Shown piece after piece: positions 43,828 to 52,971 of a stretch of 64,000 nt of DNA; position 1 is the first letter of the stretch, and every line of letters starts with the position of its first letter. The translations under genes were made by a program, and so were the position numbers. The DNA is taken from positions 423,051-487,050 of the forward strand of contig JAVYVJ010000002.1 of the NCBI GenBank assembly GCA_038727705.1, written 5' to 3'. The notes under the pieces were generated by a model. That model was not told the origin of the DNA, did no database searches, and saw only the letters and a program-made list of their open reading frames with translations. Origin of the DNA: Zestosphaera sp. (lineage in GTDB: Archaea; Thermoproteota; Thermoprotei_A; Sulfolobales; NBVN01).

Positions 43828-44706
43828 TTGTGTTGGGGTAGGCGGTTGGGGGGTCTAGTGGTGATCTCAGGACTCCTTCCATTCAACTCCGGGAAGACCT
43901 TCTTCACCTTAGCGTTAGTCAGTTACTTAAGGAGGTTAGGCTACTCTGTAGCTGTTGCTAAGCCTGTTTCAGCCCACTCCATCTGGGATCAGTACGAGTA
44001 CTTCGTGGAATCGCGGAGGCTGGGGCTCCTGGTTGGCGAGGACGTGGTTAAATATATGAGGGCCGGCTTCATCAGCGATGTAGACGTCCAGAACCCGATT
44101 GACGTCCTCACCGCACCGCATGATGTAATGAAGCACCCGTCCCTTGACTCGTACTACGCCTCCCTATCCTCCGTAATCGACCAGGCAGTGCTTGTAAGGG
44201 TGTCCGCAAGCGACCGCAGGGACTACTACGTAGTTGAGGAGAACGTCGGTAGGTTGAGCGAGCACCTTGAGAGTGAGGTGCGTGAGTTAATCTCCAGAAT
44301 CAGGGCGGGGGTGAAGGTTGATAGGGCATGGCTCTACAGCAAACTGACCAGCAGGGAGGTCGACACCGCAGTCACAGAGTCTATTGGGAAGCTCACACGA
44401 GGTCATGACCTAGTGTTTTGCGAGTCCTTCAGCAATGCCCTGCTACCCACGTTCGGGTTGAAGAACTTAGTAACACATATTGTGGTGGTCGCACCCTCTA
44501 GAGCGCTGGCGTACGGCGTTACGAAAACGGCTGCCTACATGAGCGGCTTAAACCACCTGCGGATGGAGGCATCGACGCTGGTAGCGTTGCTTAAACCGGA
44601 CCTCGTGCTGAAGGTGAAGCCCGGGTTGACGCCTGAGGCGATCATAGATGAGGAGGAAGGGAATAAGCTGCTTGACCTCCTAAGCACCCTATCAAAGCGC
44701 TCCTAG
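43828..44706 (+). CDS. archaeal P-loop NTPase of unknown function
   Basis: 292 residues (286 if TTG 43846 is the start). The loop VVISGLLPFNSGKTFFTLALVSYL is a Walker A of the deviant, dethiobiotin-synthetase-like class (GxxxxNSGKT), with KPVSAHSIWD soon after. The rest has no match I can name. The late VVVAPSRALAYGV and E-rich C-terminus suggest a folded synthetase-like domain. No operon partner is clear. Confidence 0.65.
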   Translation: MCWGRRLGGLVVISGLLPFNSGKTFFTLALVSYLRRLGYSVAVAKPVSAHSIWDQYEYFVESRRLGLLVGEDVVKYMRAGFISDVDVQNPIDVLTAPHDVMKHPSLDSYYASLSSVIDQAVLVRVSASDRRDYYVVEENVGRLSEHLESEVRELISRIRAGVKVDRAWLYSKLTSREVDTAVTESIGKLTRGHDLVFCESFSNALLPTFGLKNLVTHIVVVAPSRALAYGVTKTAAYMSGLNHLRMEASTLVALLKPDLVLKVKPGLTPEAIIDEEEGNKLLDLLSTLSKRS

Positions 44707-44770
44707 CGAACCCAGTGCAGGAGGTACTTATATTACTTTATAGCGGATGTGTCATTAGACGTGTGGGGCG

Positions 44771-45013
44771 ATGCTCTCGGAGGCGTTACTCGCGGTCGGG
44801 GTTGCGCTGATAGTGCTCGGCGTCGTATTGCTGATGCTAACAGCCCTCCGCAGCGGGGGTGGGGGCAGGGTTGAGGGAGGGGGTGTTGTGATCATAGGGC
44901 CTGTGCCGATAGTCATAGGTTCAAGCCAAAGGATATCTTCAGTTCTCCTAGTGCTTGCGATAATCCTGACCGCAGCTGTTTTAATAACGTACTTACTAAC
45001 TAAGGCGTGGTGA
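44771..45013 (+). CDS. DUF131-type small membrane protein
   Basis: 80 residues with two membrane helices. Between them lies GGGVVIIGPVPIVIGSSQR, the diagnostic loop of the TIGR00304/DUF131 archaeal family. Unknown function. A related gene follows after 6 bp. Confidence 0.8.
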   Translation: MLSEALLAVGVALIVLGVVLLMLTALRSGGGGRVEGGGVVIIGPVPIVIGSSQRISSVLLVLAIILTAAVLITYLLTKAW

Positions 45014-45019
45014 TAGCGG

Positions 45020-45301
45020 TTGGACGCAGTGAGGTTAGGCGTTGCCATAATCCTGACGGGATTTGCCCTCGTCTTCATCTCGATGCTCATGCAGATTATG
45101 GCGGTCCCCACGCAAGCAGGCGGGACTCAAGCCAGTGCAGCGGGTTGCGTAGTAATACTGTTTGTCCCGATATGCTTCGGGCTAGGGTCGCCTGACGCCG
45201 TAATCCCCCTGATAACGCTGACTCTGCTGGCGTCATTAGCGTTCGTGATCATCGGCCTCATCGCCTTCAGAAGAGCCGCACACAATGATCAGCTCCAGTA
45301 G
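45020..45301 (+). CDS. DUF131-like small membrane protein, second copy
   Basis: 93 residues with helices at both ends and AAGCVVILFVPICFGLGSPD between, a cysteine-containing variant of the DUF131 loop. The pairing with 44771 suggests the two form one complex. It begins with TTG 45020. Confidence 0.75.
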   Translation: MDAVRLGVAIILTGFALVFISMLMQIMAVPTQAGGTQASAAGCVVILFVPICFGLGSPDAVIPLITLTLLASLAFVIIGLIAFRRAAHNDQLQ

Positions 45302-45342
45302 CGTTGAATCGCTTTAAATCTCCAGCCTAAGCTATAGTTGTA

Positions 45343-46701
45343 GTGACTCACATGAACCCGCCTGGAAACGTCGAGGACGTGATCGCCAGGTATGAGAGGG
45401 TCTTCTCCAGAGTTCAGAGGACGTCGTACGCACCTGTAATCGCGACCAGAGCTCGGAACGCGAGGGTGACCGACCTCGGCGGTAGGGAGTTCATAGACTT
45501 CACGTCAAGCGCCGCAGTCACTAACGTTGGCTACTGCGATCCAGAGTTGGTTAAGACCATAAAGGAGCAGGCTGAGGAGCTCGTCCACTTCACCTTCATA
45601 TACGGATATAACGTGCCGGCACTGCAACTAGCGGAGGAGTTGCTTGAGTTAACAGGCATCAGGGACGGGAAAGTGGTCCTGGGCCTAAGCGGCAGCGACG
45701 CCAATGAGGGCGCGTTAATGCTTGCTAAAGGCTTCAGAAGACACTCCAATTCCCTACTAAGTTACGAGGGGGGTTTCCACGGCTGCTGCGTGGGCACAAC
45801 CACAGCATCGGGTGTTGACCTCACGGTGAAGGTCACTGAAGCTATAGGTCCCTGGCTCAAGAACGTGAGAATCCCGTACCCCAACTGCTACAGGTGCCCC
45901 CTAAACCTAGACGCGAGAGCCTGTAGGACAGCGTGTCTGGAGCGAGTTAAAGCGGCGATAGACAGCGTGGGCGCTGACAGCGTGGCAGCGCTGATAGTTG
46001 AATCCATTCAGGGGGACGGCGGCATCATAGTCCCGCCCGACGGGTACCTGCCCAGCCTGGAGGGGATTCTGAGGAGGTACGGGATACCCCTAATACTTGA
46101 TGAGGTGCAGACAGGGATGGGGAGGACCGGCAGGTGGTTCGGGTACCAGCATTTCGGGATTCAGCCTGACATAGTTACCTTAGGTAAGTCGCTGGGCGCT
46201 GGACTACCGATCTCAGCCATAGTTGGCAGGGAGGACTTAATGAACTCGCTGCCGGACTTCGCATACTCCTTCACATTATCGGGTAACCCGCTGATATCGC
46301 GGGTAGCCCTGAAATCCATACAGATAATCAAGGAGAGAGACCTGCTGAGGAGGGCTGAGAGGTTGGGGGCGCGGACGCTGGAGAGGCTTCGAAGGGTGTG
46401 TGAGAGTCACGGGATAGTGGGTGACGTGAGGGGTAAGGGCCTGATGATAGGCGTGGAAATAGTTAAGAGTAAGGAGGGTAAGGAGAAAGGGTTCGAAGAG
46501 GTTAAGAAGATCGTGTGGAGAGCCTACGAGCTGGGACTCTTCCTCATGTTCCTCGCCGGCAACGTAATAAGGATACAGCCACCGCTCACTATAGAGGAGG
46601 AGACTCTTGATGAAGGTCTGGACATATTTGAGAAGGCGGTGGAGGACGTCGAGGAAGGCAGGGTAAGTGATGAGGCGCTGGCCAGGATTAAGGGATGGTG
46701 A
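45343..46701 (+). CDS. class III aminotransferase / amino-acid racemase
   Basis: PLP enzyme of 452 residues. GGREFIDFTSSAAV, GLSGSDANEGALMLAK, the aromatic FHGCCVGTTTASG, LILDEVQTGMGRTGRWF and the Schiff-base lysine in TLGKSLGAGLPISA are all present. YPNCYRCPLNLDARACRTACLE is a Cys-rich insertion seen in archaeal GABA-aminotransferase-like enzymes, some of which are broad-specificity amino-acid racemases. GTG 45343 follows a TATA-like CTTTAAAT; ATG 45352 is an alternative. Racemase or transaminase cannot be separated by sequence alone. Confidence 0.87.
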   Translation: MTHMNPPGNVEDVIARYERVFSRVQRTSYAPVIATRARNARVTDLGGREFIDFTSSAAVTNVGYCDPELVKTIKEQAEELVHFTFIYGYNVPALQLAEELLELTGIRDGKVVLGLSGSDANEGALMLAKGFRRHSNSLLSYEGGFHGCCVGTTTASGVDLTVKVTEAIGPWLKNVRIPYPNCYRCPLNLDARACRTACLERVKAAIDSVGADSVAALIVESIQGDGGIIVPPDGYLPSLEGILRRYGIPLILDEVQTGMGRTGRWFGYQHFGIQPDIVTLGKSLGAGLPISAIVGREDLMNSLPDFAYSFTLSGNPLISRVALKSIQIIKERDLLRRAERLGARTLERLRRVCESHGIVGDVRGKGLMIGVEIVKSKEGKEKGFEEVKKIVWRAYELGLFLMFLAGNVIRIQPPLTIEEETLDEGLDIFEKAVEDVEEGRVSDEALARIKGW

Positions 46702-46796
46702 CTTCGTGCAGGTGGAGTCACGCTAGACGGTTACGGGACACACCCCCGCCGAGGTGTTGCGTTATAAGTGCACAGGAAGTTCGGTGGAAGCTGGGT

Positions 46797-48005
46797 GTGG
46801 GCGAGTTTAGGGAGGTGCTTAAAGGCAACGTCGGCGTGATGGCCCTCTCATGGTTCCTCTTCAGCCTAAGCGGGGCTCTCGTGCAACCCTTCTTCACACT
46901 GTACGCTAAGAACCTTGGCGCTGACGACCTCTCTATAGCGATGATTAAGTCGGCAGGCCTTCTGGCGCTCTCTGTAGCTCTAATCCCGGGCGGGATCCTC
47001 ACAGACTACGTCGGCAGAGTTAAGATGATAGTGGTTGGCACTGCCGGCATAACCATCGTTCAATTCCTCTATGCGCTCGCCAACAACTGGAGCACCCTCG
47101 CCGTGGTGTGGATTCTTGACGAAGTACTCCACTTCTACCAGCCGGCACTCTCAGCCATAGTGATGGACTCGCTACCTAAGGACAGAACTCTGAAGGGCTT
47201 CATAGCGCTTCAGGCGTTCCCCAACCTCCCCTGGCTCTTCATGCCGCTCGTGGGCGGTTATCTCTACGACAAATACGGGTTGATGGGAATCAGGGTTGGG
47301 TTCGTTCTCTCCGGGGTCCTGAGCGGTATGGTGACTTTCTTAAGACTTAAGGGCTTCAAGGAGACCTACAGCTATAGACAAGTCAATGCAGGTCTAAGCG
47401 AATTACCCCGCGTCCTAGCCAATAACAAATCTAAGGTTCGCAGGGCCTTCATGGTATACACCTACTCAGCACTCCTGCTCCCGGTAGCGACCGGGGTGTC
47501 AAACACTTACAGCTCGATCTACGTGGTAAACCTGCTGGGCTTGAGCAAAACGGATCTGGGCAGCGCCACCAGCATCGCCATCGCCTTCAGCATAGCTGTC
47601 TCGCTGACCCTAGCCCCGTCCAAGCAACTTGAAAGCAAGCTACTCAAGCTCGGGGTAGCTGGCACGCTGTTCTTAGCGCTGTCGCAGGCGGTCTTAGGTA
47701 TTGCAGGCCTCATCAAGACACAGCCCTTCCCTGCAGTAGTACTCGCATTCACCCTCAGCCAAGTGGGAACCACTCTAGCAAACCCCGTCGTCTCAACCCT
47801 CCTAACAAGGACGTTGCCAATCGAAATGAGGGGTACCATGACGGGCGTGCAGAGGACTTTGGAAACGTTCGGAGGATCTCTAGGCGCATTCGTTGCTGGA
47901 GCGCTCTACCTAATCCTAGGCCCTCAGAACTCCCTCCTGCTGAGCTTCCTGCTAGGGCTCATTGCCACGTATTACCTCCTAATGGTCGTGAGGGAGCTGA
48001 CCTGA
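46797..48005 (+). CDS. MFS transporter
   Basis: 402 residues with about 12 helices. GGILTDYVGRVKMIVVG is the loop 2-3 signature. The frame is open to 46695, but the first 34 codons (Cys/Arg-rich) do not look like a transporter. A TATA-like GCGTTATAAG lies at 46759-46768 and GGTGGAAG precedes GTG 46797. It follows the class III aminotransferase and may move the same amino acid. Confidence 0.85.
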   Translation: MGEFREVLKGNVGVMALSWFLFSLSGALVQPFFTLYAKNLGADDLSIAMIKSAGLLALSVALIPGGILTDYVGRVKMIVVGTAGITIVQFLYALANNWSTLAVVWILDEVLHFYQPALSAIVMDSLPKDRTLKGFIALQAFPNLPWLFMPLVGGYLYDKYGLMGIRVGFVLSGVLSGMVTFLRLKGFKETYSYRQVNAGLSELPRVLANNKSKVRRAFMVYTYSALLLPVATGVSNTYSSIYVVNLLGLSKTDLGSATSIAIAFSIAVSLTLAPSKQLESKLLKLGVAGTLFLALSQAVLGIAGLIKTQPFPAVVLAFTLSQVGTTLANPVVSTLLTRTLPIEMRGTMTGVQRTLETFGGSLGAFVAGALYLILGPQNSLLLSFLLGLIATYYLLMVVRELT

Positions 48006-48255
48006 AGTCGCTGAGTAACCTGAAGATCTCCGCGAGGCTCAGATTCCGGGCGATGTACGCACTGTACTCCTCACGTATAGAGCGCTTCAGGTCGTTCGGC
48101 AGGTCGCTGAACAGTAAAGCGAGTCTGAGGCCTGCCAGCGACCAGAACCTACACACCGCAACGTAGAGTAGTGCGTGAATTAACAGATCACATAGGGCGA
48201 GCACTACTAGGAAACCGTAGTGAAGAGTCGTGAGGAAGTTAGCAACCCTGTTCAT
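47959..48255 (-). CDS. hypothetical small membrane-associated protein
   Basis: 98 residues. A hydrophobic N-terminal half (FLVVLALCDLLIHALLYVAV) is followed by a charged helical region. ATG 48255 has a good GGAGG site. It overlaps the upstream winged-helix gene by 17 bp and the convergent MFS gene by 47 bp. No family recognised. Confidence 0.55.
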   Translation of the reverse strand: MNRVANFLTTLHYGFLVVLALCDLLIHALLYVAVCRFWSLAGLRLALLFSDLPNDLKRSIREEYSAYIARNLSLAEIFRLLSDFRSAPSRPLGGNTWQ

Positions 48256-48688
48256 TACGTTCCTCCAACCCCCCTTTCTTAAGATATACCCTAGTCACGT
48301 TCCCCGACTTCCTAAGCATGACGATGCCCCTCGCCTCCAAAACCCTCAACCTCTCCGCAATCACCCTACGTGAGGCGGTACCCCTCACCCTCCTAACCCT
48401 CCTGGTCAACTCGGATATGCTCACCCCGTCGCCTGAGGATATGAGTACCTCCACCACAGCCCTCATTACAGGATCGACCTCCGGCACCCCCCGCAGCATT
48501 GAAACTAGGTCCCTAGCCATTTTGACGGCTTTCTGCACGGGCATTGAGAACGTTAGAACCAACTCCAGCGCCACTGAGTGGGTTGGGTCGTCGCTCATGC
48601 TGGTGAGCAACTCCTCAAGCCTCTCAAGCCTCCTGATTACATGCTCAAGCAAACTCTCAACTCTCTTCAGGGGGTCGTCGGAACTCAT
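48239..48688 (-). CDS. winged-helix DNA-binding protein
   Basis: 149 residues from ATG 48688. An N-terminal coiled-coil-like helix (LKRVESLLEHVIRRLERLEELL) precedes a winged helix (AVVEVLISSGDGVSISELTRRV, then RRVIAERLRVLEARGIVMLR). It is a plausible local transcription factor. The operators of the divergent ABC exporter 400 bp away would be natural targets, but this is inference. Confidence 0.72.
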   Translation of the reverse strand: MSSDDPLKRVESLLEHVIRRLERLEELLTSMSDDPTHSVALELVLTFSMPVQKAVKMARDLVSMLRGVPEVDPVMRAVVEVLISSGDGVSISELTRRVRRVRGTASRRVIAERLRVLEARGIVMLRKSGNVTRVYLKKGGLEERNEQGC

Positions 48689-48722
48689 TACCAACCCTGC
48701 GTGCTAGAAGTCTGTGTTGAGC

Positions 48723-49070
48723 CTACTCCTCTTCCTCCTTCTCTACTATGTACTCTTCCCCCTTCCTCCTAGCAACGGTCCTGGACCTCTCACTCATCAG
48801 GTCCTTCAGGAAGGATAAACTCGGCAACGATTTAAGCCTCTCGTCAAGGAACTTCTCAGTCCACTCCTTAGCCGTCTGCGGATCCAGACCGTTCTCCACC
48901 AACGACTTGTAGAAGGTGCTCACCTCCCTAGCCAGTTTCTCACCACTCACGCTTTCTATCATGGTCTTAAGTAGCTCGCCCAAGGGTTCTTTTATGTCCT
49001 TAAGGAATTCGGAGACGGCCTTCAGGACCTCCCGCAATTCCTCCGCGTCGTGGCTTTCCTCCCTACTCAT
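48723..49070 (-). CDS. hypothetical acidic helical protein
   Basis: 115 residues from ATG 49070 with a GGGGTGTG site; ATG 49091 is in frame. It is rich in Glu and Lys, helical throughout, and ends in EKEEEE. No transmembrane segment and no known motif. It stands divergent to the ABC exporter and may be part of its regulation. Confidence 0.6.
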   Translation of the reverse strand: MSREESHDAEELREVLKAVSEFLKDIKEPLGELLKTMIESVSGEKLAREVSTFYKSLVENGLDPQTAKEWTEKFLDERLKSLPSLSFLKDLMSERSRTVARRKGEEYIVEKEEEE

Positions 49071-49091
49071 TCTACACACCCCATAAAACAC

Positions 49092-49191
49092 TTACGTTGA
49101 TCAACATAATAACCTTAACAAGCATCGAGTGATCGACCGGTGGTCAACGGCGTTTAAAATGAGTTCCTCAGAAATATATCCTCGGGCGGGA
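49092..49191. promoter_or_regulatory. divergent promoter/operator of ABC exporter
   Basis: The perfect palindrome GTTGATCAAC occupies 49096-49105, and a degenerate copy with GACC-ggt-GGTC lies at 49135-49145. GCGTTTAAAAT (49150-49160) is the likely TATA box for the exporter on the plus strand. The palindrome lies between the two divergent genes, as expected for a local repressor. Confidence 0.5.
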
Positions 49192-50190
49192 TGGTTGAGG
49201 GCTGTGGAGGTCAGGGGCCTGGTTAAGGTGTACGGCCAGGGCTTCAGAGCCCTGAACGGGGTTAGCTTGGACGTCGAAGAAGGGTCCGTACACGCTCTAC
49301 TAGGCCCTAACGGGGCGGGTAAGACGACCCTAATAAGGGTAGTGACGACGCAGTTGAGGCCGAACGAGGGGTCCGTCACAGTCTTCGGGCACGACGTAGT
49401 GAGGGACTCACAGAAGGTTAGGGAGATGATAGGTTACGTGCCTCAGGAGATGTCCCTCTGGAGTGATTTGAGCGGCTATGAGAACATGCTGCTTTATGCG
49501 AAGATCTACGCGATACCTAAGGAAGTTCGGGGCAGGAAGATCGAGGAGTTGCTGGACTTCATGGACTTGAGGGAGGCGGCCAACAGGCTTGTGAGAACCT
49601 ACTCCGGGGGGATGGTCAGGAGGCTTGAGATCGCCATAGCCCTAATGATTAGGCCTAAGTTACTGGTCCTGGACGAGCCCACCATAGGTCTGGACCCAGG
49701 GGCTCGTAGTCTGGTCTGGGACAGGATAAGTGGGTTTAAGAGGGAGAACGGCGTCACAATCTTCTTCGCCACGCACTACATGGATGAGGCCGATAAGTAC
49801 GCGGACTACATAACGCTACTTAATCAGGGGAGGGTAGTAGCCCACGGATCGCCGAGCGAGTTAAAGAACCTGGTTGAGGGTGATAAGGTAAGCATAACCT
49901 TCAGAGGTCCGGCGGGGAAGCTTGCAGACGCCCTCTCGGGGCTTCCCGGAGTAACGGTCACCGCCTCAAGCGACGATCACGCGGAACTCCTCACCAGCAA
50001 CACCGCCATGGCGTTGCCCCTCATACTTGAGAGGCTGTACAGGGGCGGGTTCAAGGTTACTGAGGTGAAGATTCATGAGGCGACGCTTGATGAAGTCTTC
50101 ATAAAGCTGACGGGCAGGAGGATCTCCGACGAGTTCGGCAGGATTAAAGAGGTGGTGGGCATGAGGAGGATGATCAGGAGGGGCGGGTGA
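49192..50190 (+). CDS. ABC transporter ATP-binding protein (drug/Nat-type)
   Basis: Nucleotide-binding subunit of an ABC-2 exporter. Walker A GPNGAGKTT, Q-loop GYVPQEM, signature SGGMVRRLEIA, Walker B LLVLDEPTIGLD and H-loop ATHYMDEAD are intact. A C-terminal domain with about 100 residues follows. The frame is open to 49129; TTG 49192 is preferred over ATG 49159 because the TATA-like box is at 49150-49160. GTG 49201 is an alternative. Overlaps the permease by 4 bp. Confidence 0.9.
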   Translation, partial: WLRAVEVRGLVKVYGQGFRALNGVSLDVEEGSVHALLGPNGAGKTTLIRVVTTQLRPNEGSVTVFGHDVVRDSQKVREMIGYVPQEMSLWSDLSGYENMLLYAKIYAIPKEVRGRKIEELLDFMDLREAANRLVRTYSGGMVRRLEIAIALMIRPKLLVLDEPTIGLDPGARSLVWDRISGFKRENGVTIFFATHYMDEADKYADYITLLNQGRVVAHGSPSELKNLVEGDKVSITFRGPAGKLADALSGLPGVTVTASSDDHAELLTSNTAMALPLILERLYRGGFKVTEVKIHEATLDEVFIKLTGRRISDEFGRIKEVVGMRRMIRRGG

Positions 50191-50954
50191 TGAGCGCGTT
50201 AACTAGGCTCAACACGCTCTTAGCCATGGCCGAGATGGAGCTGAGGAGGCTCAGGCACGATCCATTCGAGATAGTTACGCGGGCCATACAGCCAATACTC
50301 TGGGTAGGGGTCTTCGGCGCGGTCATGGCTAGGGTGAGGGCCTTCCCAAGCGTTAGCGACTACGTGACGTTCATAACGCCGGGCGTGATCCTGCAGTCCT
50401 CAACCTTCATAGCTCTAGCGTACGGCATAGCGCTGGTGTTTGAGAGGGAGTCGGGCGTGCTTAAGAAGCTCCTTGCCTCACCGCTGCCAAGAAGCTACGT
50501 AGTGGTCGGCAGGGCCTTAGCGGGAGGGATCAGGGCCTCAACACAATACGTTATAGTGCTGGTGTCGGCCGTGCTGGTCGGCGCTAAGGTCGTCGGCAAC
50601 CCGATAAACCTCATCGCAGGGTATTTAATACTGGTCTTAGCCTGCATGGGATTTACAGGGGTCTCCATACTAATAGCATCCCTGCTCAAGACCCGTGAGA
50701 GGTTCATGGGCATAATAGGCGCCATAACGATGCCTTTATTCTTCGCCAGCAACGCCCTCTACCCGATAGAGATAATGCCTGATCCCATCAAATACGTCTC
50801 CCTGGTCAACCCGCTCACATACACGGTCTCGGCGTTGCGGAAGTTGCTGGTGGGTAACTCATACGAGCTGACGCAGGAGCTCCTAGTTCTCACAGCCTTC
50901 ACTGCAGCAACTCTAGGGATGTCCATCAGGTATTTGAGGAGGATTGTTGAGTGA
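50187..50954 (+). CDS. ABC-2 type transporter permease
   Basis: 255 residues with six hydrophobic segments. FERESGVLKKLLASPLPRSYVVVGRALAGG is the conserved inner loop of ABC-2 permeases, and FFASNALYPIEIMPDPIKYVSLVNPLTY the outer one. It exports a drug, lipid or small peptide with the ATPase upstream. Overlap of 4 bp with the ATPase and 11 bp with the next gene. Confidence 0.9.
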   Translation: MMSALTRLNTLLAMAEMELRRLRHDPFEIVTRAIQPILWVGVFGAVMARVRAFPSVSDYVTFITPGVILQSSTFIALAYGIALVFERESGVLKKLLASPLPRSYVVVGRALAGGIRASTQYVIVLVSAVLVGAKVVGNPINLIAGYLILVLACMGFTGVSILIASLLKTRERFMGIIGAITMPLFFASNALYPIEIMPDPIKYVSLVNPLTYTVSALRKLLVGNSYELTQELLVLTAFTAATLGMSIRYLRRIVE

Positions 50955-51636
50955 GTTCTTTAGCCCCCGTAGCGATCCTTACTTGAGGGGCGTTGGTTTG
51001 AGTGTGGTCAACCTCGAGCGGGAAGCGACTGCAGGGCTTGTCAGAGCCTCCAAGTACATGCTGCTCTCAAGCATAATAACGAGCGCCTCCATACTGTGGA
51101 TCCTCGCCTACCTCCTGACCCGCCTGGCCAACATACTCACATCACAGGACATGCTCGAGGAAATCCAGCGGACTGCACTCTACCTGACCCTCAACCCGCA
51201 GGTGCAGGCGGCCATGCTCTGCATGGCTGCCGGGTTTCTCGTGAGCCTCTACGCAACCTTCGCTGAGTTCGTGCCGGCCCTCAGAGACTTAGGGGTCAGT
51301 GCTGGAGGGCTCTCCACGGCCGCTGGCCTGATCTCCGCAGGACTCATCCTCACGGTAGTGTTTTTCGCCGTCCCTATGGTGCTGCTACCCATACTCTATG
51401 GGGCTGGATCCTACCCATATCTAGGCGTCGTGATATCGGCCCTCCCCCTAGGGGGCATAGTCACCTACCTGATTAGCTACGTAGGCTTCCTGCTGGCCTT
51501 CGTAAGGCTCGGCGACCTGACAGGCAGGACCGGCTTCACCGTGGCTGGAGTTCTGGTACTGGTCTCACTCTTCATACAGCCTTTAGCACCCATCGCCTGG
51601 TTGATAGCGCTCACGACAGCGCGTAGGCTGCTTTAG
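50944..51636 (+). CDS. multi-span membrane protein, DUF973-like
   Basis: 230 residues with about five membrane segments and a final basic tail. Layout and length resemble DUF973 proteins common in crenarchaea, but I cannot confirm the family. Its start at TTG 50944 or the next TTG overlaps the permease end, so it may be a third subunit of the exporter. Confidence 0.55.
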   Translation: MLSEFFSPRSDPYLRGVGLSVVNLEREATAGLVRASKYMLLSSIITSASILWILAYLLTRLANILTSQDMLEEIQRTALYLTLNPQVQAAMLCMAAGFLVSLYATFAEFVPALRDLGVSAGGLSTAAGLISAGLILTVVFFAVPMVLLPILYGAGSYPYLGVVISALPLGGIVTYLISYVGFLLAFVRLGDLTGRTGFTVAGVLVLVSLFIQPLAPIAWLIALTTARRLL

Positions 51637-51694
51637 GAAGCCCGCCGCTCCAAATATATTTGGAGTCCGTGATAAACTATCTTGGTGATCTCAG

Positions 51695-52849
51695 GTGGAG
51701 TTCACACACTACCTCCCCACCAAGATAGTGTTTGGGAGAGGCACTATCGAGAGGTTGGGGGATGAGGTCAGAAAGTTAGGCGGTTCTAAAGCGTTGGTCG
51801 TGACTACCGGCAACCTGCTTGACGTCACGGGCTATTCCAACATAATTGGAGGCGCTCTGAATTGCGCGGGCGTTGAGTACATAGTGTTCAACGAGGTCGA
51901 GGAGAACCCCAGCATCGAGACATGTGAGAAGGGCGCGGGGATCTCCAGGAGGGAGGGTGTAGACGTTATCATATCGTTCGGCGGCGGCAGCGCCATAGAC
52001 GCAGGCAAAGCTATATCCGTCCTCACGTCCTTAGGAGGTGATGCTAGGGACTACCTGTTCCCGAAGGTTGTTGAGGCACCCACCATGCCGGTGATAGCGA
52101 TACCAACCACGTGCGGCACTGGGGCGGAGGTTACGAGATATGCGGTTCTGACGGACTTGAGCTTTAGGAGGAAGGTAGTGATGTCCGGCCCTTCAGTACT
52201 ACCTAGAGTGGCTGTGGTGGACCCTCAGGTGCTTAGGAACCTGCCTAGGAGATTGCTGGCGTGGACCTCGCTGGACGCACTATCACACGCCCTAGAGGCC
52301 TACATATCTAAGGCATCGACACCAATATCCGACGGCGTGGCGCTGGAGTCGATAGACTACATACTCAAGAACCTGCTGAGGGGGTACGAGGGCGATGAGA
52401 ACGCTAAAGAGAAGCTTCACGTAGCAGCCACGCTGGGGGGCATCGCCATTAACGCGGCCGGCACCACCTTAATTCACGCCATAGGGTATTACCTCACAAC
52501 ACATCACAACGTCCAGCATGGACTGGCTAACGCGCTGGTGATGCCCTACGTTCTAGAACACAATCTCAGGTACGTGGATGAGGATAAGGTAAGCATGTTG
52601 TTACGGGTTGTCGGGGTTTCGTCCATCGAGGATCTCATCGGGAAGCTCTCCACGCTAATGGACGAGGTCGAAATACCGGACAGCATAGCTGATGTAGGGT
52701 TTAAGGAGGAGGAGCTAGAGCTAATAGCTACGGACGCACTGGACTACAAGAGGAACATAAATGTCAACCCAGCACCAGTTAATAAGGACCTCGTTAAGGG
52801 GTTGGTCAGGAAGGCATTGCAGGGCAGATCCAAGTTCATCAGGCAGTGA
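51695..52849 (+). CDS. iron-containing alcohol dehydrogenase
   Basis: 384-residue group III ADH. GGGSAIDAGKAI is the NAD(P) site. PTTCGTGAEVTRYAVLTD, DALSHALEAYIS, HAIGYYLTTHHNVQHGLANAL contain the metal-binding Asp and His residues. Works in reversible alcohol/aldehyde conversion, which links it to aldehydes made from amino acids. GTG 51695 is the start. Confidence 0.92.
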   Translation: MEFTHYLPTKIVFGRGTIERLGDEVRKLGGSKALVVTTGNLLDVTGYSNIIGGALNCAGVEYIVFNEVEENPSIETCEKGAGISRREGVDVIISFGGGSAIDAGKAISVLTSLGGDARDYLFPKVVEAPTMPVIAIPTTCGTGAEVTRYAVLTDLSFRRKVVMSGPSVLPRVAVVDPQVLRNLPRRLLAWTSLDALSHALEAYISKASTPISDGVALESIDYILKNLLRGYEGDENAKEKLHVAATLGGIAINAAGTTLIHAIGYYLTTHHNVQHGLANALVMPYVLEHNLRYVDEDKVSMLLRVVGVSSIEDLIGKLSTLMDEVEIPDSIADVGFKEEELELIATDALDYKRNINVNPAPVNKDLVKGLVRKALQGRSKFIRQ

Positions 52850-52971
52850 GGGGCTGCTAATCCCGCACACTAATCGCCAGGCACGCAGGCTTGTTTTTGC
52901 GTTTTTAGTGTTCTGGGTGTTTGCCGGGGGCCTCGGGCCCCTAGGGCCGCGGCAACCCGTAGGGGCTCAAG
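52850..52971. terminator. convergent terminator region
   Basis: GC-rich segments GGGGGCCTCGGGCCCC and the following GTAGGGGC can fold. A T-rich TTTTTGCGTTTTT precedes them on the plus strand, and an A-rich tail follows in the minus-strand sense. It separates the ADH gene from the convergent ABC importer. Confidence 0.4.
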
